Positions 7,074 through 15,635 of a stretch of DNA of 47,645 nt are shown piece by piece (within the stretch, counting starts at the first letter, position 1; each line of letters begins with the position of its first letter). The DNA is from Novosphingobium sp. (GTDB taxonomy: Bacteria; Pseudomonadota; Alphaproteobacteria; Sphingomonadales; Sphingomonadaceae), in assembly GCA_023266625.1 (NCBI GenBank), contig JAHFPT010000032.1:1-47645 (forward strand), read 5' to 3'. The notes under the pieces were generated by a model. That model saw only the letters and a program-made list of their open reading frames with translations. It had not been told where the DNA came from and did not search any database. Position numbers and translations under genes: made by a program.

Positions 7074-8287
7074 GCCCCCTCAAACGCAATCGGCAGCCCC
7101 TTCAGACCCCATGCGCCGAAGAACGGCCGCCAACCAACCTCCCCGACCCGCTTCGGATTCTTGATCCGCCGGGCGACCTGGTGCAGCGCCTCCTGCAACT
7201 GGGCGCGGGCGATGTATTGGCCGAGGCACATGTGCTTGCCGAGCGCGAAGGCGAGCTGGCGGTTGTTGGGGTCGACGACGCGGTCGGGGTTGAATGTGTC
7301 GGCGTCGGGGAACGAGCCCGGATCGCGGCCCGAGATGCTCAGCGGGAAGAACAGCATCTGATCCTTGGGGAAAGTCACGCCCCGGTATTCGAATTCCTTG
7401 TCGACGAAGCGCGCCACCGTGCTCGGATTGAACCAGCGCAGCCCCTCTTCGATCACCTTGCGGCAATAGTCGTAATCTTCGGCGCAACGCTCGTAAATCT
7501 CGGGATAATCGAGCAAAGTGTACATCGTGTAGGTCAGCACGTTCTTCGAAGTGTCGTAACCGGCAAGGAAGAAGAACATGATCAGATCGACCAGCTGGCG
7601 ATGATCGACATTGCCGGTATCGCTGGTGTCGATCAGCAGATCGAGCATGTCCTCGATCCCGTCGTGCGGGTTGGCGCGGCGATCGGCGATGATGCGCTGG
7701 ACGAATTCGTCGATCCGCACCATGCCTTCCTGAATGCGCGGGAACAGGTCGAGCTGATAGGAATGGGCGAGGCCGATCACTTCAAGATCGTCGCGCAGCA
7801 GCGCAATCCCCTCCTGCGGCGCGCCGACCAGCGCGAACATCACCGAGATCGGGAAGTGCGAGGCGAAGAGCTCGAAGTCGAAGCTGCCCTTGGGCACCCA
7901 CTCGTCGAGCAGGCGCGAGATGGTAGCCTGCATCAGCGGGCGCATCTGGTTGGCGAAACGCGGGGTGAACTTGGCGGCGAAGGTGTCGCGCAGGAATTTG
8001 TGTTTGTCGACCGGCAGTGAGATCAACTGCTCCTCGGTGAAACGCCCCCAGGTCGTTCCCTCCTGCCCGAGCAGGGCGACGACATCCTTGTAGGGCGGGC
8101 GCAGCTCGTCGTCGCGGCCGAACAGCTCGCGCATCGCCTTGTGTTCGGTAATGACGATGCCGAGCGACGAAGTGGCGAGCCAGGGATGCTGCTTGCGCGC
8201 CTCGGCGAAGCGCGGCAGCGGGTTCTGCCCGAAGCTGGGCTCATCCATTGCCAGATGCGGCAGGTCGAGTTCGGCGAGAGTCTGCAT
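7070..8287 (-). CDS. Cytochrome P450 (bacterial class I type)
   Basis: A 405-residue soluble P450. Visible landmarks: the I-helix oxygen-binding motif AGYDTS (about residue 245), the K-helix ExxR (EEGLR), and the haem loop FALGKHMCLG with the thiolate Cys at about 354. There is no membrane anchor, as usual for bacterial P450s that use ferredoxin and ferredoxin reductase. No redox partner genes are in the window. It is divergent from the alpha/beta hydrolase, with a short palindrome in the gap, and convergent with the SDR/SnoaL pair. The substrate is unknown; sphingomonad P450s of this kind often act on terpenoid, steroid or xenobiotic compounds. Confidence 0.95.
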   Translation of the reverse strand: MQTLAELDLPHLAMDEPSFGQNPLPRFAEARKQHPWLATSSLGIVITEHKAMRELFGRDDELRPPYKDVVALLGQEGTTWGRFTEEQLISLPVDKHKFLRDTFAAKFTPRFANQMRPLMQATISRLLDEWVPKGSFDFELFASHFPISVMFALVGAPQEGIALLRDDLEVIGLAHSYQLDLFPRIQEGMVRIDEFVQRIIADRRANPHDGIEDMLDLLIDTSDTGNVDHRQLVDLIMFFFLAGYDTSKNVLTYTMYTLLDYPEIYERCAEDYDYCRKVIEEGLRWFNPSTVARFVDKEFEYRGVTFPKDQMLFFPLSISGRDPGSFPDADTFNPDRVVDPNNRQLAFALGKHMCLGQYIARAQLQEALHQVARRIKNPKRVGEVGWRPFFGAWGLKGLPIAFEGA

Positions 8288-8337
8288 GGCGGTAATCCTT
8301 TCCGGGCTGCGGCTTTTACCTCAGCCTTCCCGTTGCG

Positions 8338-8351
8338 ATACGGGACCGTAT
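8338..8351. promoter_or_regulatory. Perfect palindrome in the divergent P450/hydrolase promoter region
   Basis: ATACGG-GA-CCGTAT is a perfect 6-base inverted repeat with a 2-base centre. It lies 51 bases from the P450 start and 99 bases from the hydrolase start. The size and placement fit a TetR- or similar-type operator controlling both genes; the binding protein is unknown. Confidence 0.4.
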
Positions 8352-8449
8352 GGATCATAGTCTGCCGCAACCATGATCGGCATGGAAGAGGCAAATTGGC
8401 TTTTACCATAGGTCACCTGCCTGCACTGACAAGTCAGGAGTTAGCGGCC

Positions 8450-9283
8450 ATGCCCGTTTTCACCACAAGCGACGGATGCCTCCTCCATTACGAGTTGACC
8501 GGTTCCGGCCCACCGATGGTGCTTACTCCGGGCGGGCGGGAAGGGCGGCGGGTGCTCGATGCGTTGACTGCGGAACTGTCGAAACACTTCCGTCTGCTCA
8601 CCTGGGACCGGCGCAACACCGGGACAAGCGACCTCACCTTCGACGAGACCCGCTCCGAACAGGCAATCTGGGCGGCGGACCTTGCCGAGCTGGCGCATGC
8701 GCTGGACTTGGCCCCAGCCTGGATCGCCGGCGGCTCGGCGGGTTGCCGGGTGTCGCTCAATGCCGTGCTGCATGATCCGTCGATCGCGCGCGGGCTGGTG
8801 CTGTGGTCGGCCTCGGGCGGGGCCTATGGCGCGCAGTTCCTCGGCCACAACTATCATGTGCCCTATATCCTCGCGGCGCAGCGCGGCGGCATGGCGGCGG
8901 TCGCCGAGACCCCGTTCTTCGCCGGGCGTATCGCCGGCAATGCGCGCAACCGCGACTATCTGCTGTCGTTCGATGCGGACCGCTTCATCGCGGTGATGAA
9001 GCACTGGAACGAGAGCTTCTACCCGCGCGAAGGCGAAGCGCTTGCCGGGATCGAGGGCGATCTCGCCTCGATCCGGATGCCCACGCTGATCATCGAGGGC
9101 AATGACGACATCCACCCGGCGGAGGCGTCGCAGGCGCTGGCAGCGTCAATACCGGGCGCGACGCTGGTGCCTAGCCCATGGAGCGGGGAGGAGTTCATGG
9201 CGGTGATGACTGGCCGGGTGCCGGGCGTGGTGTTCGATCTCTATCCGCAGCTGGTACCGCAGATCCTCGAATTCGCCGATTAG
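8450..9283 (+). CDS. Alpha/beta hydrolase
   Basis: A 277-residue alpha/beta hydrolase. It has the oxyanion-hole region TPGGREGRR, WDRRNTGTSD after the third strand, and the nucleophile elbow GGSAG (Ser about residue 101). The acid is probably in the IEGNDDIHP stretch. I do not see a clear catalytic His in the usual C-terminal loop (the region reads SPWSGEEFMAVMTG), so activity is uncertain. The ATG at 8450 follows an AGGAG 9 bases upstream (8436-8440), preferred over the long upstream extension. It is divergent from the P450 and may act in the same pathway. Confidence 0.85.
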   Translation: MPVFTTSDGCLLHYELTGSGPPMVLTPGGREGRRVLDALTAELSKHFRLLTWDRRNTGTSDLTFDETRSEQAIWAADLAELAHALDLAPAWIAGGSAGCRVSLNAVLHDPSIARGLVLWSASGGAYGAQFLGHNYHVPYILAAQRGGMAAVAETPFFAGRIAGNARNRDYLLSFDADRFIAVMKHWNESFYPREGEALAGIEGDLASIRMPTLIIEGNDDIHPAEASQALAASIPGATLVPSPWSGEEFMAVMTGRVPGVVFDLYPQLVPQILEFAD

Positions 9284-9382
9284 GGCATCGTGCGAAAAAG
9301 TGGGAACCGGTTTTTCGAAAAACTATGTAATAACAAATAAATAGATCGGGCAGCATGATTCAGATTTCATGCTGCCCGCTCT
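9283..9382 (+). repeat. Dispersed repeat, copy 1, with hairpin around ATTCAGATTT
   Basis: This stretch directly follows the hydrolase stop. It begins GCATCGTGCGAAAAAGTGGG and ends in a hairpin: left arm 9344-9357, loop ATTCAGATTT 9358-9367, right arm 9368-9381 (14 base pairs, one mismatch). A second copy is at 38216-38319. The hairpin may also act as a terminator. Confidence 0.85.
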
Positions 9383-9412
9383 TGAGCGGCGCGCGATTTA
9401 TGAATCAACTTG

Positions 9413-9434
9413 CTCCTCTCCCGCAAGAGGAGAG
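9413..9434. repeat. Hairpin close to the start of the DUF1214 gene
   Basis: CTCCTCTC-CCGCAA-GAGGAGAG forms an 8-base perfect stem ending about 20 bases before the start codon. Its right arm contains GAGGAG, so folding could hide an upstream ribosome site. The sequence resembles half of the CTCTCCCC palindrome at 35679. Confidence 0.4.
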
Positions 9435-9454
9435 GAGTGCACTGGAGTATGAAC

Positions 9455-10705
9455 ATGCCCTCGCAAAACCCCCTCGCCACTTCCGCCCAACACATGGTCG
9501 AAGACCGCGCGCTGGCCCTGCTCCGCCGCCCCGAAATGGAGCGCATCCGTTCCATTGTCACCCTGCTGTGGAACAACGCCACCGCCTGGCCCTCGCGCGA
9601 CCAGCGTGACCGCTTCGCGCCGATGATCGACGAATATATGTTCCACCACGCGATGCGCGCGGCGAACGGCGACGCCAATCATCCGCAAGCGACCCGCTTC
9701 ATGGCCCCGCCGCACCGCTGGTTTGACCGCGACGTGCCGGGCTCGCGCTGGGCCGGGGACAGCCCCGATTTCATCTACCGCACGATCCCGATTGCGCATG
9801 GCGGGCGCTATGAGATTCACGGGCTCCAGAGCTGCAAACTCGCCCCGACGGTCAACTATTCGCTGATGGACAACAATTCCGCCGCGCCAGTGACCCAGGC
9901 GATCCTCGACAGCCTCGACATGCACTTCGCCGGTGACGGCAGCTTCGTCATCACCGTCGACGACACCCCCGCCGAGGGCCGCAAGAACCACATCCAGACC
10001 AAACCGGGTGCCGATTTCATCATGGTGCGCGATGCCTTCGGCGACTGGCTGAACCAGTCGGCCAATGCGCTCAGCGTGACCAGGCTCAACCCCGATGCCG
10101 GGCCAAAGAGCGATGAGGATATGGCCGGGCATCTGGCAAAGATCGCGGTCGATGGCGTCTATTACAGCTTCTATATCACCCACTCGGGCAATGGCACCGG
10201 CCCCAACGAACTGCGCCAGCCGATGTCCGCCGGGGCGTTCGGCGGCATGCCGACGCAGTGGGGCTCCAAGGGCAATCTCGCGCTGGACGAGGATCAGGCA
10301 CTGATCGTGCGCTCCAACGCGGCGGGGGCAGCCTTCCGCAATCTGGTGCTGACCGACGCCTTCCACATCTCGATCGACTATTGGCGGCGCACCTCCAGCC
10401 TCAACATGGACCAGATGGTAGCTGACGAGGATGGCGACTTCACCTTCGTCGTCTCACAGCGCGATCCCGGCATCCACAACTGGCTCGACAATTGCGGCGT
10501 GCACCGCACCCAGTTTGGCCAGCGCTGGCAGGCGTTTGCCCGGGGGGCTGAGAACCCTGAACCGTGGATAACCGCGCGGCTGGTGAAGTTCGCCGATCTG
10601 GAGCGGGAGCTGCCGAAGGGCGTCAAGCGGATCGATGCGATTGGCCGGCATGAGCAGATTACCGCGCGCGAAGCAGGGTATCGGCGGCGGTTTGAGGATA
10701 AATAA
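9455..10705 (+). CDS. DUF1214 domain protein
   Basis: A 416-residue protein whose C-terminal third resembles DUF1214 (ISIDYWRRTSSLNMDQMVADEDGDFTFVVSQRDPGIHNWLDNCG), the sugar-binding-like beta domain often paired with DUF1254. The N-terminal part (WNNATAWPSRDQRDRFAPMIDEYMFHHAM) is helical and not recognised. There is no signal peptide. The ATG at 9455 has GGAG 7 bases upstream (9444-9447); an ATG at 9449 in the same frame is possible. It overlaps the end of the convergent TetR gene by 47 bases. Function unknown, but such proteins recur next to P450s in sphingomonads. Confidence 0.8.
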   Translation: MPSQNPLATSAQHMVEDRALALLRRPEMERIRSIVTLLWNNATAWPSRDQRDRFAPMIDEYMFHHAMRAANGDANHPQATRFMAPPHRWFDRDVPGSRWAGDSPDFIYRTIPIAHGGRYEIHGLQSCKLAPTVNYSLMDNNSAAPVTQAILDSLDMHFAGDGSFVITVDDTPAEGRKNHIQTKPGADFIMVRDAFGDWLNQSANALSVTRLNPDAGPKSDEDMAGHLAKIAVDGVYYSFYITHSGNGTGPNELRQPMSAGAFGGMPTQWGSKGNLALDEDQALIVRSNAAGAAFRNLVLTDAFHISIDYWRRTSSLNMDQMVADEDGDFTFVVSQRDPGIHNWLDNCGVHRTQFGQRWQAFARGAENPEPWITARLVKFADLERELPKGVKRIDAIGRHEQITAREAGYRRRFEDK

Positions 10706-11324
10706 CTCCCCGCCCGCTCACTGCCCTGAGGAACAGCCGCGCAAACGTCCGCGCCCATTGCTCCAGCTGCGCACCGCCCCTCGGCACGCCGCGGACATGG
10801 CCGATCAGCCCGTCGCCCCAGAAGCTGGCTGCGCCTTCGATATCCTCGATCGACAGTTGCCCCTGTGCAATCGCCTTTTCGAGACAGCCGCGCAGCAGGG
10901 TCTGCATTTCCCGGTAAAGCGCCTCGCGCATCGGTGCGCCCTGTCCGCCGGTCTGCACTGTGTCGATCCAGTCGACCAGCCGATCCAGCATCAGCACTTC
11001 GGGCCCGCTCAGGATCGTCGCCGAACGCCGGGTCATCTCGGCAATCACCGCCTCGATATCGCCGCTTTCCGTAACTTCGGTGAAGGAGGCAAAAATCAGA
11101 CCGGTGCGCGCGGCGAGCACCGCCTGCAACAGGTCCAGCTTGCCGGAGAACCGCGCATAGATCGTCTGCTTGCTGGCATGGGCAGCGCTGGCCACCCGGT
11201 CGAGCGAGAATTGCTCGGGGCCGGTTTCGAGCAACACCGTCCAGGCGGCATCGACAATCCGCCCGGCGATCAGCGGGGCCGCGCTCGCCGCAGGACGACC
11301 GCGCGCGGCACGGAGTTCAGGCAT
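10659..11324 (-). CDS. TetR-family regulator of the efflux operon
   Basis: A 221-residue regulator. The N-terminal HTH reads FSLDRVASAAHASKQTIYARFSGKLDLLQAVL (about residues 37-68), standard for TetR/AcrR proteins, followed by a helical ligand-binding domain. It is the last gene of the emrA-emrB-outer membrane factor operon and overlaps the upstream gene by 8 bases (11317-11324), so it is probably co-transcribed and controls the operon. The 30-bp palindrome at 15449-15478 is the likely operator. Its 3' end overlaps the convergent DUF1214 gene by 47 bases. Confidence 0.93.
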   Translation of the reverse strand: MPELRAARGRPAASAAPLIAGRIVDAAWTVLLETGPEQFSLDRVASAAHASKQTIYARFSGKLDLLQAVLAARTGLIFASFTEVTESGDIEAVIAEMTRRSATILSGPEVLMLDRLVDWIDTVQTGGQGAPMREALYREMQTLLRGCLEKAIAQGQLSIEDIEGAASFWGDGLIGHVRGVPRGGAQLEQWARTFARLFLRAVSGRGVIYPQTAADTLLRAR

Positions 11325-12723
11325 TTTGCCAGCCCAGCCCCAACGCCTTGGCCAGCGCGACATAGGCCTGGGTCAGATCGGCACGGGCGGCAGTCTCGGC
11401 GAGGCGCGCGTCAATCGCTTGCCGCTGGGCTTCGAGCGCTTCGGAGGGGGGCACGGTTCCGGCTCTGCCGCGTAGCCTCTGCAACCGGGCAATTTCGCCT
11501 GCGTGGTCCGCCCCGCTGGCCGAACGGGCGAGCGCGACACGCGCCGCGCCATAGCGGGCGAGCGCAGATTCGGCGTCCTGCAACGCGCTAAGTACCTGCG
11601 CCCGGTAGTCGCCCAGCGCGGCATCGCGCCCGGCCTCGGCACCTCGCACTGCTGCCGCGCCGCGACCGAAGTCGAGGAAGTTCCAGCTCAGCCGCGGCAG
11701 CGCGATGGTCGAGAGCTTGGACGCATCGAAGATGTCGCCCGCGCTGGCCCCGCCGATGCCGATCAGCCCCATGAACGAGACGCTGGGGAAGCGTTTCGCC
11801 TTTTCCATGCCGATTTTGGCGGAGGCCGCCGCCAGCTGGCGCTCGGCTGCGCGAATGTCGGGGCGGCGCGCGAGCAGGGCTGCCGGATCGCCGATGGCGA
11901 CGCTGGCGGGTGGCAGCGGAATGGTGCCTGCGGGTAGCTCGCCCAGTTCGCCGGGGGCCTGGCCGGTCAGCACTGCCAGGGCGTCGCCGAGCACGGCGAT
12001 CTCCGCTGCCACCCCGGCCTGCTCGGCCTCGCTGCGCTCTACTTGCGCCGTCGCGGCCTCGACTGCCTGACGCGGCGCGGTGCCACCAGCGAGGCGCTGG
12101 CGGGCAATGGTGTCGAGCTTTGCCTCAATCGCATGGCGCTCGCCCAGCAAGGCCAGTCTCGCCTGCCGCGCGCGCAGCGCGACATAGCTGCGGGCAATCT
12201 CCGCCGACAGCGCTACTTGCGCATCGGCCAGCCGCGCCTGCGCCGCCTCGGCTTCGGCATCGGCGCGTTCGATGTCGCGGCGTTTGCCGCCCCAGATATC
12301 GGCCTCCCACTGCGCGTCGAAGCCGGCGTTGAACAGATCGATGTTGCTGCCACTGCTAGCGCCGCCAATCGCGCCATCCGGAAGGTCGGCATGGGCATAA
12401 AGCAGCGACGCACCACCCGACGGCAGCAAGCCGGAACGCGTCGCCGCGAGCCCGGCACGCGCCTGCCGCAGCCGGGCTTCGGCAGCAGCAAGCCCTGGCG
12501 CCTGCGCCAAACCCTTCGCGACCAGTGCATCGAGCTGCGCATCGCCAAGCCCCTCCCACCAGCGCGCCGGAGCAGGTGTGCTCACCGCATCGCCCCCGCG
12601 CAGGAAGGCCCCCGAGATGAGCGCCTTCGATGCTGGCGCGGGCGGCGGCGCATAGTCGGGCCCGGCGCGGCATGCCGCGAGCGCAATGGCCAAAGTCAGC
12701 GCGAGGAGACGCAACCCCGTCAT
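11317..12723 (-). CDS. Outer membrane efflux lipoprotein (NodT/OprM type)
   Basis: A 468-residue TolC-like outer membrane factor. The N-terminus MTGLRLLALTLAIALAAC is a lipoprotein signal with the lipobox LAAC (Cys about 18), followed by AGPDYAPP. Two helical repeats of the OEP domain follow, with the typical ARRPDIRAAERQLAAASAKIG and FPSVSFMG motif in the middle. The start at 12723 overlaps the emrB stop by one base (TGATG); the longer upstream frame lies inside emrB. It provides the outer membrane exit duct for the EmrAB-type pump. Confidence 0.93.
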   Translation of the reverse strand: MTGLRLLALTLAIALAACRAGPDYAPPPAPASKALISGAFLRGGDAVSTPAPARWWEGLGDAQLDALVAKGLAQAPGLAAAEARLRQARAGLAATRSGLLPSGGASLLYAHADLPDGAIGGASSGSNIDLFNAGFDAQWEADIWGGKRRDIERADAEAEAAQARLADAQVALSAEIARSYVALRARQARLALLGERHAIEAKLDTIARQRLAGGTAPRQAVEAATAQVERSEAEQAGVAAEIAVLGDALAVLTGQAPGELGELPAGTIPLPPASVAIGDPAALLARRPDIRAAERQLAAASAKIGMEKAKRFPSVSFMGLIGIGGASAGDIFDASKLSTIALPRLSWNFLDFGRGAAAVRGAEAGRDAALGDYRAQVLSALQDAESALARYGAARVALARSASGADHAGEIARLQRLRGRAGTVPPSEALEAQRQAIDARLAETAARADLTQAYVALAKALGLGWQNA

Positions 12724-14297
12724 CAATGCATCGCCATCGTCGGGCTGCCCGGCGGCGGCGGACGAATGAACAGGACCAGCGGCGAAACCGCCAATGTCAC
12801 CAGCGCCAGCACCTGAAACAGATCGTTGAACGACATAACCAGCGCTTCGAGCATCACCCGTCCGTCCAGCATCCGGTAGGCGGCCTCCGCGCCTGCCGTG
12901 CCGCCGCCCATTTGTGTCGCCATATCCGAAAGCTGCTGCTGCAGCGCCGGGTCGTTGGCACCAAGCGAGGCCTGCATTTGCCAGTGATGGAATTCCATTC
13001 GCTGGTCCTGGAAGCTGGCCATCCCGGCCAGCCCGATCGAGCCGCCGAGATTGCGCGAGATGACGAACAGGCAGGTCGATTCGCCGGCATCTTCGGGGGC
13101 GACTGCCGAAATCGCCACCTGCTGCAAGGGGATGCCCGACAGGGTCATGCCCACGCCCAGAAAAATCGTCATGACAAAAAAGGCGCTGCCCGCAGACTGC
13201 GAGGTCAGATTGCTGGCGGACAGTGTTGCCGTCACCGCAACCAGAAAGGCTACGGCAACCACGATCCGGATATCGACCCGCGAGATCAGCAAGGGATAGA
13301 GGAGCGACGAGACCACGGCGGCAACACCGCAAGTGAACAGCACCTGCCCCGACTGAATGGCATTGTATCCGGCCACGGCGGCGAGAAACTGCGGAATGGA
13401 GAACATGCTACCGAACAGCAACACCCCCATCAGCGTCATCAGCACAATCGCCGCCGCCAGCGTCGGATTGAGCAGCAGCGACAGCTTGAGCACCGGCCTG
13501 CCTGGCCGCAGCTGACCGATGGCGATCATGATGAAGCCGATCGCGCTGGCAATCGCCAGCTGCCGGATCAGCGCGGATTCAAACCAGCGCTCGCGGTGCC
13601 CTTTCTCCAGCAGCACCGTGATCGATCCCAGCCCCACCACCATTCCGGCGACACCGAACCAGTCGGCATTGCGCAACTCGTGCCAATCGCCAGGCGCCTT
13701 GGGCAGGCTGGCGAACAGCAGGACGATCAGGCCCAGGCAAATCGGAACATTGATGAAGAAGGCGAAGTGCCAGCTGAAATTCTCGGTGAGCCAGCCGCCG
13801 GCCAGTGGCCCCAGCACCGGGCCAAGCAACGCCGTCGCAGCGAACATCGCGATGCCCAGCGATTGCTGGCTTGGCGGCAGCCGCGTGGCGACGATCGTCA
13901 GGGCCGTCGGGATCAGGGCGCCGCCCGCCAGCCCCTGGCCAAAACGACCGGCAATCATCGTTGTCAGATCAACAGCAAAGCCGCAGAGCACTGAAAACCC
14001 GGTAAAACCCACGGCGGCAATCAGCAACAGGCGTCGCAGGCTCAGCATCCGTTCGAGCCAGACGACCAGCGGAATGACCACTACCTCGGCCAGAAGGTAT
14101 GATGTGTTGAGCCAGGTTCCCTCGCTTGGCGTCGCCCCGATTTCTCCCTGGATGACAGGCAGCGATGCACTGACAATCGAGGTGTCGAGCATGGCCATGA
14201 ACGCACCCAGCGTGCCTGCCGCGACGGCAAGCCACGCCGCCAGGTCGGCGCGCACGGGTGTGGATGCCGAGACGGGGGGAGCACTGCCGCCGCTCAC
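12723..14297 (-). CDS. emrB: EmrB/QacA-type MFS multidrug transporter (DHA2 family)
   Basis: A 524-residue, 14-helix transporter of the DHA2 drug:H+ antiporter family. Motifs: MAMLDTSIVSASLPVIQGEIGA in helix 1 (motif D1-like LDTSIV), WLNTSYLLAEVVVIPL, and GRFGQGLAGGALIPTALTIV in helix 4. It works with the EmrA membrane fusion protein and the outer membrane factor to export compounds across both membranes. It overlaps emrA by 4 bases (ATGA) and the outer membrane factor gene by one base. The substrate is not predictable. Confidence 0.94.
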   Translation of the reverse strand: MSGGSAPPVSASTPVRADLAAWLAVAAGTLGAFMAMLDTSIVSASLPVIQGEIGATPSEGTWLNTSYLLAEVVVIPLVVWLERMLSLRRLLLIAAVGFTGFSVLCGFAVDLTTMIAGRFGQGLAGGALIPTALTIVATRLPPSQQSLGIAMFAATALLGPVLGPLAGGWLTENFSWHFAFFINVPICLGLIVLLFASLPKAPGDWHELRNADWFGVAGMVVGLGSITVLLEKGHRERWFESALIRQLAIASAIGFIMIAIGQLRPGRPVLKLSLLLNPTLAAAIVLMTLMGVLLFGSMFSIPQFLAAVAGYNAIQSGQVLFTCGVAAVVSSLLYPLLISRVDIRIVVAVAFLVAVTATLSASNLTSQSAGSAFFVMTIFLGVGMTLSGIPLQQVAISAVAPEDAGESTCLFVISRNLGGSIGLAGMASFQDQRMEFHHWQMQASLGANDPALQQQLSDMATQMGGGTAGAEAAYRMLDGRVMLEALVMSFNDLFQVLALVTLAVSPLVLFIRPPPPGSPTMAMH

Positions 14298-15418
14298 TTG
14301 CCGCCACGCTCCTGCTCGGAGCGGATCGCATCAAGCTCGCCCTTGGCCGCGCGGGTATCGACTTCGACATTGAGCGACAGCCCCGGCACCAGCACCCGCC
14401 GCGCCGCCGGTCCCGCGAGGATGCGGATGCGCACCGGCACGCGCTGGACAATTTTGGTAAAATTGCCGGTCGCATTCTGCGGCGGGATCATCGAAAAATT
14501 GGCACCGGTGCCGGGCGTGACACTCTCGACACTGCCGGTGAAAGTGACCCCCGGCAGCGCATCGGCGCGGATTGTCGCCGGTTGGCCCGGCCGCATCAGC
14601 CCGAGCTGGGTTTCCTTGAAATTGGCAAGGACATAGATGTCCTGGCTCGGCACGATCGTCATCAACCGCATCCCCGGCTGGACGAACTGGCCGCTGCGCA
14701 CGGTGCGGTTAGCCACCCGCCCGGCAATCGGCGCAGTGAGCCTTGTCGCGGCAAGATCGTTGGCTGCCGCCAGCCGCCCGACCTGCGCGGCCCCGACCTG
14801 CGCGCCAAGCCGCAGCGTATCGGCGGAAATGCTTTCGACCCGCCGCTGCGTCTGCACCAGCGCGGCGCGCGCGGCGGCGGCATCGGCGACTGCCTTGTCG
14901 CGATTTGCGGTGAGCTGCGAGAGGTGCTCGGCCGGTTCCGCGCCCGCTGCCACCAGCGGACGATAACGCGCCACTTCGCGTGCCGCCAGCGCCAGCCCGG
15001 CCTCGGCGGCTTGCAGCGCGGCCCGCGCCTGGGCAATGCCCGCCTCGGCCTCGGCCCGCGATGCCCGCGAGGCATTCTGCGCCGCCAGCGCCGAGGCAAT
15101 GCCAGCATCCGCCGCCGCCAGCTTGGTCTGAATGTCGACCGGATCGATCTCGGCCAGCAGCGCGCCTGCCGCGACCGACTGATTATCTGCGACCGCGACC
15201 AAGCGGACATAACCGCCCAGCTTGGCGGCAATCGCCACCTGATCCGCCTGGATCGTCGCGTCATTGGTTTCCTGGAGATAGCGCCCGGTGCTGCGATAAT
15301 GCAGGTAGTAGGACACGCCGACAGCCAGCGCGATCAACATGACCAGCAGCCCTATCCGCCTGACCAGCGGCGACACGGCCTTCCTGCCCTCCCCGACGGC
15401 AGACTCACTCTCTGTCAT
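14294..15418 (-). CDS. emrA: EmrA/HlyD-family membrane fusion protein
   Basis: A 374-residue periplasmic adaptor with one N-terminal membrane helix (IGLLVMLIALAVGVSYYLHY, about residues 27-46). Next comes the first biotinyl-lipoyl half (VAAGALLAEIDPVDIQTKL), a long Ala-rich coiled-coil hairpin (about 115-220), the second lipoyl half (LTAPIAGRVANRTVRSGQFVQPGMRL) and a beta-barrel domain. It is the first gene of the operon. The ATG at 15418 lacks a strong ribosome site and overlaps the stop of a six-codon leader frame (15435-15415) formed by a short duplication. Confidence 0.94.
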   Translation of the reverse strand: MTESESAVGEGRKAVSPLVRRIGLLVMLIALAVGVSYYLHYRSTGRYLQETNDATIQADQVAIAAKLGGYVRLVAVADNQSVAAGALLAEIDPVDIQTKLAAADAGIASALAAQNASRASRAEAEAGIAQARAALQAAEAGLALAAREVARYRPLVAAGAEPAEHLSQLTANRDKAVADAAAARAALVQTQRRVESISADTLRLGAQVGAAQVGRLAAANDLAATRLTAPIAGRVANRTVRSGQFVQPGMRLMTIVPSQDIYVLANFKETQLGLMRPGQPATIRADALPGVTFTGSVESVTPGTGANFSMIPPQNATGNFTKIVQRVPVRIRILAGPAARRVLVPGLSLNVEVDTRAAKGELDAIRSEQERGGK

Positions 15419-15435
15419 TTGGCTATGTCCGGCAT
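15415..15435 (-). CDS. Six-codon leader frame overlapping the emrA start
   Basis: ATG at 15435 opens a frame encoding MPDIAK and stops at TGA 15417-15415, overlapping the emrA ATG by two bases. It arises because the 15-base sequence GGACATAGCCAAATG is directly repeated (15433-15447 and 15416-15430). It could be a coupled leader, an alternative start, or a chance product of the duplication. Confidence 0.3.
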   Translation of the reverse strand: MPDIAK

Positions 15436-15448
15436 TTGGCTATGTCCA

Positions 15449-15478
15449 GAATAATGGAACGATACTGTACCATTATTC
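15449..15478. promoter_or_regulatory. 30-bp operator-like palindrome upstream of emrA
   Basis: The left arm GAATAATGGAAC and right arm GTACCATTATTC pair at 11 of 12 positions around a 6-base centre (GATACT). It lies 31 bases upstream of emrA, overlaps a candidate -10 box, and has the length and symmetry of TetR-family operators. The TetR gene at the end of the operon is the obvious partner. Confidence 0.65.
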
Positions 15479-15493
15479 GCGCAGCCAGGTAAA
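15464..15493 (-). promoter_or_regulatory. Candidate promoter of the emrA operon
   Basis: On the minus strand, TTTACC (15488-15493) and TACAGT (15464-15469) are 18 bases apart, each matching 4 of 6 consensus bases. The -10 box falls inside the palindrome, which would explain repression. Confidence 0.35.
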
Positions 15494-15635
15494 CCCCTCA
15501 TGTTGGAGGTGAATTGCAGCGCCAGCGAGAGTCAGGCCCTGCATCGCGGTTGACGCCGCCCGGACTGTCGTGGCAGTGGCAGCGCGCATCGCCGCAAGGC
15601 CGGTCGCAGGCGCGACCTTTGAGCACGGCGGGTAT

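Noticed and set aside
12630-13994. 454-codon plus-strand open frame rich in Gln, His and Arg
   Set aside because: Shadow of the emrB and outer membrane factor genes on the minus strand.
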